Below the pieces are notes generated by a model, which saw only the letters and a program-made list of their open reading frames with translations, was not told the DNA's origin and ran no database searches. From Chitinophaga pinensis (GTDB lineage: Bacteria; Bacteroidota; Bacteroidia; 2-12-FULL-35-15): a stretch of 41,500 nucleotides of DNA. Within the stretch, counting starts at the first letter, position 1. Each line of letters begins with the position of its first letter. Positions 1-8,347 of the stretch are shown here, piece by piece. Location of the stretch: positions 1-41,500 of the forward strand of contig CAMBDK010000014.1 of assembly GCA_945865315.1 (NCBI GenBank), in the 5' to 3' direction. The position numbers were made by a program, and so were the translations under genes.

Positions 1-3000
1 ATACCATTTGATAAATCATTCCTATCGATGGTATATGATACGCCAGTAGTACTTTGATTGCTTTGTATATTTGATGTTAAAGCAATGCTTTTAACTTCTC
101 TACCTACCATATCATAAATTATTATGGATAAATCATTATTCCCAAATAGCCCTTTAATTTCAATAGTTGCTGATGTGTTGAAAGGATTTGGGTAAATGCT
201 TACTACGTTAGAATCATCTAACTTATCGATACCCAAAAAGCTGATTATTGGGAAAGGGGGTGACGTGGCAGTACAGCCCGCTGCGTTAGTTACTAACACT
301 GTATAATTACCATTTTGTGTTGCCAAGTGATTTTGTGCTACTTCTCCTGGTAATATTATTCCATTCAAAAACCATTGATAAGTTAAACCTGGTGAAGAAG
401 TCAGGAGGTTCTGAATTTGTGTGATATTAGCAGTTACACCCGGATTAACGGTAATAGTTACTACTTGTGTACCCGAACAATTACCAAAAGTGCCAGTAAC
501 GGTGTAAGTTGTTGTGGCTGTTGGATTTGCTGTAACAGTAGCTGTATTCGAATTACTTAAACCTGTTGTTGGAAGCCATGTGTATGAATTAGCACCATTA
601 GCTGTTAAGATAGCACTCTCTCCTGCACAAATAGTTTCCGATGAAGGACTAACAGTTGTATTAGGAGCCAAACATGGCGTTGTAATACATATGCTAAAAG
701 TTGTAGTTGTTGGCACGGATGCGCTATAATGGTATACTCTTATTAAGTATGTGTCGCCTATTACAAGTGAATTAGCATTTAATATTTCGGTACCTCCTGC
801 AAATGAAGTATCGCCGCAGGCAATATTGGTTCCTGTACAATTACCAGAGCGTAAATCTATTACTGCATCAAAGCTTAAAGAGCCTATAACTGTAATTTGA
901 TGTGTTGTAGCAGTTGCAACAAAACTATACCAAATATCATCATTAGCTGTACCGGAACAAGTTGCTGGTATGGATTGTGTTGCACCATTTACATCCCCAA
1001 TAACTGTTCCTCCACAGCTGGTACCGTAAGTTGTTAATGAAATAGCCGAAGCACATTCATTATTAACTGGTGCTGCTGGTGGTGGACCTGGCGTTGTTAT
1101 ACATATTGTAAAGGTAGTGGTTGTCGGAACAAAACCGCTATAATGATAAACGCGAACAAAATAAGTTGCGCCAATGGTTAAGCCTGTAGCCGTAATAATT
1201 TCGGTACCTCCGTTAAATGTTGCATCAGCACATCTGATATTTGTACCATTACAATTTCCTGAACGTAAGTCTAATACTGCATCAAAACTAGCTGATCCTA
1301 CCACAGTAATATTGTGTGAGGTGTCTGTGGCAACAAAACTATACCAAACATCATCATCTGCTGTTCCTGTGGAACCCCCACATGTAATGGCAGGTATGGA
1401 CTGAGTAGCGCCAGTAACATTTCCAGTTGTTGCTCCTCCACACGTTGCACCATATACAATTAATGAAGTGGCACCTGAACAATTATCATTAATTGGGGCA
1501 GTTGATGAAGGAGTAGTAATACAAATTGTAAATGTAGTAGTTGCTGGCGGAGTAGATCCATAATGGTAAACACGCACAAAATAAGTAGTGCCAATCGTAA
1601 GATTATTAGTAACGATAGTTTCTGTGCCTGCCGCTATAGTTAAATTTGCACAATCTATATTTGCACCACTGCAAGCATTAGTACGTAATTCAATAACTGC
1701 ATCAAAATTTGTTGATCCAATTACATTAATAGTGTGAGTTACGGCTGTCGCAACAAAGCTATACCATACATCAATTGCTGTAGAACCTGTTAAGCCATTA
1801 CAAGCTATTGGCGCTGCTGATTGTGTTCCTCCATTTATATCCCCAGTGGTTGCTCCACCACAAGTAGCTCCATAAACAGTGAGTGATGTAGGGCTGCCAC
1901 AAAAGTCATTTATTGGTGTAGCGGACGATGGTGTTGTAACACATATTGTGAATGTAGTTGTTGCTGGTACAGCGCTACCAAAATCATAAACACGAACAAA
2001 ATAGGTGTTGCCAATTGTTAGTCCTGTTAAATTAATAAGTTCTGTGCCTCCTGCTGTAGTTGCATCAGCACAATTAAGATTTACTCCTGGACAAGCACCA
2101 GAAAGTATTTCTACTACAGCATTTAAATTTGTAGAACCTACTACAGTTACATTATGAGCATTTGCTGTTGCCACAAAACTATACCAAACATCATCATTTG
2201 CTGTTCCTGTTAAACTATTACATGTTATAGCAGGGGATGATTGTGTTGCACCCGCTACATCTCCTGTAGTTACGCCACCACAAGTTGCACCATATACTGT
2301 TAATGGCTTAGCTCCGCTACATTCATTATTTAAAGGAACGGATGGGGTAGGAGATGTTATACAAATTGTAAATGTTGTAGTGGTAGGAATTGAACTAGAA
2401 TAGTGATATACTCTCACATAATATAAATTTCCTACCGTTAGTCCGTTAGCATTTAAAATTTCAGTATTACCTGTAAACGAAGTATCTGCACATGCAATAT
2501 TAGTACCATTACAAGCTCCTGTGCGTAAATCTACTACTGCATCAAAACTTGATGAACCTACTACTGTTATGGTTTGAGAGGCAGCAGTTGCGATAAAGCT
2601 ATACCAGATATCGTCATCAGCCGTTCCTGTAAAATTATTACATAGTATGCCAGGTAAAGATTGAGTAGCGCCAGCAACATTTCCTGTAGTTGCTCCTCCG
2701 CAAGTGGAACCATAAACAGTTAATGAAATAGCATCAGCACAATTATCGTTTATTGGAGTAGTTGACGCAGGGGTAGTTACACAAATATTGAAGGTAGTTG
2801 TTGCAGGCACAGTAGTTCCAAAATCATAAACTCTCAGGTAATAGGTTGTTCCAATAGTTAATGAAGTAGCATTGATTACCTCCGTACCTGCTGCAGCTGT
2901 TGCATCTTTACAAGTAATATTGGTGCCATTACAAGAACCAGAGCGAAGGTCAACTACTGCATTAAAATTTGTTGATCCAATTACAGTTATATCATGCGCT

Positions 3001-6000
3001 GTTGCTGTTGCAACAAATTTGTACCATACATCATCTTCGGCAGATCCACTGCAAGGAGCAGCAGCTAATGATTGAGTTGCAGCGGCAACAGTTCCGTTTA
3101 TTGATCCACCACATGTTGCACCGTATACAACTAAAGCAATAGCACTAGAGCAGGAATCATTTATTGGCGGCGCAGCTGCTGGAGTAGTTACACAAATTGT
3201 AAATGTTTGCGTTGCCGGCACGGTACTTCCAAAATCATACACTCGAACAAAGTAAAGCGTACCAATAGTTAGACCTGTAGCATTAATTATTTCTGTGCCT
3301 CCATTACCTTGAGCATCAGCACAATCAACATTGGCACCAGAACAATTAAGTGCATGCATGTCAACTACTGCATTTAAACTTGCTGATCCTACAACAGTAA
3401 TATTGTGTGAAGTTGAGGTAGCTGTAAATTTATACCATACATCATCATTAGCATTTCCTGTTGAACCATTACATGCTATTGCTGCCAATGATTGGGTTGC
3501 ACCAGCAACAGTACCATTTGTTGCACTGGAACAAGTGGGGCCATTAACAGTTAAAGTAGTAGCTCCTGAACAATTATTGTTGGCAGGTGCAGGTATTGTA
3601 GGAGTAGTAACACATATTGTGAATGTAGTTGTTGCAGGGACAGTGCTATAATAATCATAAACTCTCACATAATAGGTTGCTCCAATAGTTAGGCCTGTAG
3701 CAATAACTACTTCTGTCCCTCCTTGGAATGATGAGTCTGAACAAAATAAGTTAGTTCCAGCAGAACAAGTTGCTGACCTTAGGTCTATGATTGCATCAAA
3801 ATTGGAAGACCCAACTACGGTAACATTGTGTGAGGTTCCTGTTGCAACAAAACTATACCATACATCTTCATTAGCGGTCCCTGTAGAACCATTACAAGAA
3901 ATGGAAGGTATAGACTGTGTTGCGGAAGCAACATTTCCAGTAGTTTCTCCTCCACAAGTAGCACCATATACTGTAAGAGCAATAGCACCCGAACAGTCAT
4001 CATTAGCAGGTGCAGGTGGTGTTGGTGTGGTAACACAAATTGTGAAATTAGCTGTTGTTGGTACTGCACCATAATAATGATAAACTCTCACATAGTAAGT
4101 TGTACCAGAAACAAGACCTGTAGCAGTTAGTGTTTCTGTAGCACCTGTTCCGGAAGCATCTAAACAAGTTATGTTACTGCCATTGCATGAACCTGAACGT
4201 AAATCTAATACAGCGTCAAAACTTAAAGAGCCTACTACCGTAATTACGTGTGAAGCAGCAGTTGCCACAAAGCTATACCAAACATCATCATCGGCAGTAC
4301 CATTGCAAGGTGCGGCTGCTAAAGATTGCGTTGCTCCGAATACATTTCCTGTAGTAGCGCTGCCACATGTAGCACCATAAACTGTTAATGCTGTAGCACC
4401 ACTACAATCATTATTTGAAGGTGCTGGAGTGGTTACACATATTGTAAATGTTGTTGTTGCTGGTACTGAGCTTGAAAAAGAGTAAACACGAATAAAATAA
4501 GTGGTTCCTGGAATAAGTCCTGTTGCAGTTATCAATTCTGTTCCTCCGGAAGTTGTAAGGTCGGCACAGTTAATATTTGTTCCTGAACAAGAACCTGAGC
4601 GTAAGTCGATTACTGCATCAAAGCTGGAAGAACCAACAACAGTAATAACATGCTTATCGGAAGTTGCTATAAATGAATACCATATATCATCATCAGCAGT
4701 ACCAGTGAAAGAGTTACAAGTTATTGCGGTGATTGATTGCGTTGCACCAAGCACATTTCCAGTTGTTGTCGCGCCACAAGTAGCAGCATACACTGTTAAA
4801 GCTTGAGCTCCGGAACAATTATCATTAATTGGAGCAGGAGGCGCTGGGGTTGTGATACATATTGTAAAAGTAGTAGTTGCAGGAGTAGAACTTGTATAAT
4901 GGTATACCCTAATAAAATAGGTGTTTCCAATAGTAAGTCCAGAAGCAAAAACAATTTCGACGCCACCACTGCTTGTAAGATCGGCACAATTTATATTAGT
5001 ACCATTGCATGAACCAGATCGTAAATCAACTACCGCATCAAAATTTGCAGAGCCAATAACGGTTATATCATGTGCAACGGCAGTTGCAACAAAGCTATAC
5101 CAAACATCATCATTAGCCGTTCCAGTAAGATTATTACATGTTATTGCTGCTAAAGATTGAGAAGCATTAAAAACATTTCCTGTTGTTGCTGCACCACAAG
5201 TTGTTCCGTAAACTGTTAATGCTTGAGCTCCTGCGCAATCATCATTTAAAGGTGCAGGGGTTGTAACACAAATTGTTAAGCTAGGATCTGCAGGAAAAGC
5301 ACCACCAAAATGATAAATTCTAACAAAGTATGTTGCGCCTATAGTAAGACCAGTAGCAGTTAATGTTTCTGTTCCACCTGCAAATACTACGTCAGAGCAG
5401 TTTAAATTTGTTCCTGAACAAGATCCTGAGCGTAAATCAACAACAGCATCAAAAGTAGGAGAGCCAACAACAGTAATAATATGTGAAGTAGAATTTGCAA
5501 CAAAACTATACCATATATCGTTGGCGGCTGAACTTGTAAAATTATTACAGCTGATAGGGCTAATGGATTGTGTTGCTCCAGTTACATTTCCGCTTGTGGC
5601 ACTGGCACAATTAACACCGTAAACAGTTAATGAAATAGCTCCAGAACAATTATCATTTGCAGGAGGCTGCGGCGTTGGAGTTGTAACACAGATGGTGAAA
5701 GTAGAAGTAGCAGGAAAAGCACTACCATAATGATAAATTCTTACAAAATAAGTTGCTCCGATAGTAAGGCCATTAGCATTTAAAACTTCAGTGCCACCTG
5801 AAGCAGTAGCATCTTTACAATTAATATTAGTGCCATTACAAGCGCCAGAACGTAAATCAATAACAGCATCAAAACTCGCTGAACCAATTGCAGTAATGTT
5901 ATGTGCTACAGCTGTTGCAACAAAACTGTACCAAATATCATCGTCGGCAGTGCCTACACAATTTGCGGCTAAAGATTGCGTTGCACCAGCAACGTTCCCA

Positions 6001-7769
6001 GTTGTAGAATTACCACAAGTTGTACCGTAAACAGTAAGGGCTGTGGCGCCAGAACAATTATCATTTACTGGAGCAGGAGTTGTTATACAAATAGTAAATA
6101 ATGTTGTTGCAGGTACTGAAGGGAAATAGTGATAAACTCTTAAATAATAGGTACTTCCAGAAACAAGTCCTGTAGCAGTTAAGGTTTCTATAGCACCAGC
6201 TCCAGTAGCATCAGAACATGAAATATTTGTTCCGGTACAAGCGCCAGAACGTAAATCAATAACAGCATCGAAACTTGCTGAGCCAGCAACAGATATAATA
6301 TGAGAGGAGGAAGTAGCAACAAATTTATACCATATATCATCATCGGCAGTACCAACGCAAGTTGCTGCTATGGATTGGGTAGCGCCAGAAGTATTTCCAG
6401 AAACTGTTCCACCACAAGTTGCACCATAAACCGTTAAAGAAATAGCTGCAGAACATTCGTCATTAGCAGGACTTGGAGTGGTGATACAAATTGTAAATGT
6501 TGAGGTAGCGGGCACTGTAGAAAAATAGGAGTATACTCTAACATAATAGGTGCTTCCAATTGTAAGACCAGTGGCAGTTAATGCCTCAGTTCCTCCACTT
6601 GAACTAGCATCTTTACAGCTAATATTTGTTCCATTGCATGCGCCTGTTCTCAAATCAACTACTGCATCAAAGTTGGTTGAACCAACCACAGTAATAATGT
6701 GTGAAGCAGAAGTTGCAATAAAGCTATACCAGATATCATCATCTGCAGTCCCTACACATGTAGCTGCTAATGAAGAGGTTGATCCAAGAACGTTTCCTGT
6801 TATTGCTGAGCCACATGTAGCACCATAAACTGTTAGAGGAATGGCTCCTGCACAATTATCATTAGCAGGTGAAGGAGTTGTAATACAAATTGAAAATGTA
6901 GTTGTAGAAGGTGTTGTAGGCCAAAAATGATATACTCTAACAGTATAAGTACTTCCTAATATCAGCCCGGTGGCATTAATTACTTCCGTTCCGCCATTGG
7001 GACTATTATCTGCGCAAGTTATACTCGAACCTGGACAAGCACCAAGACGAAGATTAACAACAGCATCAAAATTTGCAGAACCAACAACAGTAATATTATG
7101 GGAAGTGGATGTTGCAACAAAACTATACCATACATCATCTTCAGAATTACCCGTACAAGGGGCAGCAGCAGTTGATAGTGTTGCACCAGCAACATTACCC
7201 GTAGTTGGGCTACTGCAGATAGAACCATTTACTGTAAGGGGTGTAGCAGCGGAACATTCGTCGTTTGAAGGAGGGGGTGTAGTTACGCATATTGTAAATG
7301 TTGTGGAAGCAGGTACAGAACTGCCAAAAGAATATACCCTAATAAAATAAGAAGTTCCAACAATAAGGCCAGTTGCATTTATTAATTCGGTGCCTCCTGT
7401 TGATGCATTATCAGCACAAGTTATATCTGTTCCGCAGGCTGCAGTAAGTAACTGAACAACAGCGTCAAAACTTGCTGAAGGCACTACGGTAATCGTTTGA
7501 GAAGCAGAGGTAGCAACAAATTTATACCATATATCGTTTGCTGTTGAACTCACTAAAAAGTCGCAAAAAATTGCCGGCAATGATTGTGTAGCGCCAGTAA
7601 CGTCTCCCGTTGTTTGTAAACCGCAAATTCCTCCATATACAGAAAGAGAAGTGGCATTCGTACAAATGTCATTCACTGGGGCTTGAGCAAATGTATAATT
7701 TATACTTGTTAAAAATAATCCAAAAATAATTAGTGACTTTTTTAAGGTACAATATAATTTTGTTTTCAT
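1..7769 (-). CDS. Giant T9SS-secreted protein with ~17 tandem PPC-like cysteine-rich modules, C-terminus truncated by window edge
   Basis: Reverse complement from ATG at 7769 reads MKTKLYCTLKKSLIIFGLFLTSINYTFAQAPVNDICTNATSL... (signal peptide), then repeats of the form NDxCxxAxxLTVYGxTCGxxTTGNVxGATQS...DDDxWYSFVATxxSHxITVVGSxxFDAVxxLRSGACxGTNIxCxD...GGTExLxATGLTxGxTYxVRVYxY...TFTICxTTP. It ends with ...SIYPNPFNTSATIEIKGLFGNNDLSIIIYDMVGREVKSIAL...YTIDRNDLSNG (T9SS type A-like tail) at the window edge. The first codon and the codon at position 20 share one phase. The long antisense + ORFs between 514 and 7350 are all in one frame, consistent with an uninterrupted minus-strand frame. Confidence 0.93.
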   Translation of the reverse strand, partial: MKTKLYCTLKKSLIIFGLFLTSINYTFAQAPVNDICTNATSLSVYGGICGLQTTGDVTGATQSLPAIFCDFLVSSTANDIWYKFVATSASQTITVVPSASFDAVVQLLTAACGTDITCADNASTGGTELINATGLIVGTSYFIRVYSFGSSVPASTTFTICVTTPPPSNDECSAATPLTVNGSICSSPTTGNVAGATLSTAAAPCTGNSEDDVWYSFVATSTSHNITVVGSANFDAVVNLRLGACPGSSITCADNSPNGGTEVINATGLILGSTYTVRVYHFWPTTPSTTTFSICITTPSPANDNCAGAIPLTVYGATCGSAITGNVLGSTSSLAATCVGTADDDIWYSFIATSASHIITVVGSTNFDAVVDLRTGACNGTNISCKDASSSGGTEALTATGLTIGSTYYVRVYSYFSTVPATSTFTICITTPSPANDECSAAISLTVYGATCGGTVSGNTSGATQSIAATCVGTADDDIWYKFVATSSSHIISVAGSASFDAVIDLRSGACTGTNISCSDATGAGAIETLTATGLVSGSTYYLRVYHYFPSVPATTLFTICITTPAPVNDNCSGATALTVYGTTCGNSTTGNVAGATQSLAANCVGTADDDIWYSFVATAVAHNITAIGSASFDAVIDLRSGACNGTNINCKDATASGGTEVLNANGLTIGATYFVRIYHYGSAFPATSTFTICVTTPTPQPPANDNCSGAISLTVYGVNCASATSGNVTGATQSISPISCNNFTSSAANDIWYSFVANSTSHIITVVGSPTFDAVVDLRSGSCSGTNLNCSDVVFAGGTETLTATGLTIGATYFVRIYHFGGAFPADPSLTICVTTPAPLNDDCAGAQALTVYGTTCGAATTGNVFNASQSLAAITCNNLTGTANDDVWYSFVATAVAHDITVIGSANFDAVVDLRSGSCNGTNINCADLTSSGGVEIVFASGLTIGNTYFIRVYHYTSSTPATTTFTICITTPAPPAPINDNCSGAQALTVYAATCGATTTGNVLGATQSITAITCNSFTGTADDDIWYSFIATSDKHVITVVGSSSFDAVIDLRSGSCSGTNINCADLTTSGGTELITATGLIPGTTYFIRVYSFSSSVPATTTFTICVTTPAPSNNDCSGATALTVYGATCGSATTGNVFGATQSLAAAPCNGTADDDVWYSFVATAASHVITVVGSLSFDAVLDLRSGSCNGSNITCLDASGTGATETLTATGLVSGTTYYVRVYHYYGAVPTTANFTICVTTPTPPAPANDDCSGAIALTVYGATCGGETTGNVASATQSIPSISCNGSTGTANEDVWYSFVATGTSHNVTVVGSSNFDAIIDLRSATCSAGTNLFCSDSSFQGGTEVVIATGLTIGATYYVRVYDYYSTVPATTTFTICVTTPTIPAPANNNCSGATTLTVNGPTCSSATNGTVAGATQSLAAIACNGSTGNANDDVWYKFTATSTSHNITVVGSASLNAVVDMHALNCSGANVDCADAQGNGGTEIINATGLTIGTLYFVRVYDFGSTVPATQTFTICVTTPAAAPPINDSCSSAIALVVYGATCGGSINGTVAAATQSLAAAPCSGSAEDDVWYKFVATATAHDITVIGSTNFNAVVDLRSGSCNGTNITCKDATAAAGTEVINATSLTIGTTYYLRVYDFGTTVPATTTFNICVTTPASTTPINDNCADAISLTVYGSTCGGATTGNVAGATQSLPGILCNNFTGTADDDIWYSFIATAASQTITVVGSSSFDAVVDLRTGACNGTNIACADTSFTGNTEILNANGLTVGNLYYVRVYHYSSSIPTTTTFTICITSPTPSVPLNNECSGAKPLTVYGATCGGVTTGDVAGATQSSPAITCNSLTGTANDDVWYSFVATANAHNVTVVGSTNLNAVVEILSGACPGVNLNCADATTAGGTELINLTGLTIGNTYFVRVYDFGSAVPATTTFTICVTTPSSATPINDFCGSPTSLTVYGATCGGATTGDINGGTQSAAPIACNGLTGSTAIDVWYSFVATAVTHTINVIGSTNFDAVIELRTNACSGANIDCANLTIAAGTETIVTNNLTIGTTYFVRVYHYGSTPPATTTFTICITTPSSTAPINDNCSGATSLIVYGATCGGATTGNVTGATQSIPAITCGGSTGTADDDVWYSFVATDTSHNITVVGSASFDAVLDLRSGNCNGTNIRCADATFNGGTEIITATGLTIGATYFVRVYHYSGFVPTTTTFTICITTPGPPPAAPVNNECASAISLTTYGTSCGGTVIGDVNGATQSIPATCSGTANDDIWYSFVATATTHQITVIGSLSFDAVIDLRSGNCTGTNIACGDTSFAGGTEILNANSLVIGDTYLIRVYHYSASVPTTTTFSICITTPCLAPNTTVSPSSETICAGESAILTANGANSYTWLPTTGLSNSNTATVTANPTATTTYTVTGTFGNCSGTQVVTITVNPGVTANITQIQNLLTSSPGLTYQWFLNGIILPGEVAQNHLATQNGNYTVLVTNAAGCTATSPPFPIISFLGIDKLDDSNVVSIYPNPFNTSATIEIKGLFGNNDLSIIIYDMVGREVKSIALTSNIQSNQSTTGVSYTIDRNDLSNG
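676..7690 (-). repeat. ~17 in-frame tandem coding repeats, ~398-423 bp each
   Basis: Recurring + strand signature 'gt(a/t)(a/g)tnacacanattgtaaatgtngttgttgc' at about 676, 1094, 1514, 1934, 2357, 2775, 3186, 3606, 4027, 4432, 4852, 5262, 5681, 6080, 6480, 6878 and 7281. Other recurring motifs: 'acaaaactatacca(t/a)a(c/t)atcatc' and 'cgtaa(a/g)tc(a/t)a(c/t)tactgcatcaaaa'. Boundaries are approximate. Confidence 0.93.
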
Positions 7770-7804
7770 ATCAAAATATTAAATTTATAATTTTTAGGAG
7801 TGTA

Positions 7805-7812
7805 CAAAAGTA
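7805..7812 (-). promoter_or_regulatory. Candidate Bacteroidota -7 element (TAnnTTTG) for the giant repeat gene
   Basis: Minus strand reads TACTTTTG about 36 nt upstream of the ATG, matching the TAnnTTTG -7 consensus. No convincing -33 box at standard spacing. Confidence 0.4.
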
Positions 7813-8347
7813 AGGAAAAACTTTCAAACATAAACATAATACTAAAAAATAAACCTAAGTCAATATTAGGGTATTGTAACTATTTAATATCTTGATTGTT
7901 AGTATATTGTGTCTTATGGTTTTTGGCGTGTATATTGATATATTTAGCACATAAAATTTGCTGTACAAACTGTCTAGTATGAGTTGTAAAGCTTTTTAGT
8001 CTGAAGTTTTTGTTGGTATTTTTACTTTTTTTGTAGTTTTGATATAAATAGTTGTATATCAATAAATTATATTTTTTTATTGTTTGAATAAATTTAATGA
8101 AATAATGTGTTTTTTTAAATTTAAAAGTGTTTTTTGAATTTAAAATGAATCCGAATTCGGGAATTCTTAAAATTTTATTAACACCATTTTGTTGGTAATC
8201 GATGGCTGGAGAATAAAAATTTGATGATCTTGAGAAATCATAAATTATTATTCAATACTATGTGGTCAGATAAAATATTTGTTGTCAAAATATAATATCT
8301 TTCAAATATAAAGGATTCAAAGAGGGGTATTATGCTAAGCCTTCTTT

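Noticed and set aside
514-7350. Numerous + strand ORFs (e.g. 514-729, 1174-1404, 2872-3075, 3331-3651, 4501-4806, 6970-7350) with a shared PERKSxTASKLxEPTTVITC motif
   Set aside because: All lie antisense to the giant minus-strand repeat gene in one frame; their similarity mirrors the coding repeats. No independent start or ribosome-binding context supports them.
676-7690. Regularly spaced repeats considered as a CRISPR-like or minisatellite array
   Set aside because: Period of ~400-423 bp with an intact reading frame and conserved protein motifs; clearly coding modules, not repeat-spacer units.
7880-8062. 60-aa minus ORF between parC and the giant gene
   Set aside because: Low-complexity K/N/Y-rich sequence from AT-rich intergenic DNA; no recognisable features.
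8151-8160. Perfect palindrome CCGAATTCGG in the parC downstream region
   Set aside because: Short, single occurrence noticed, no flanking support for an operator or terminator.
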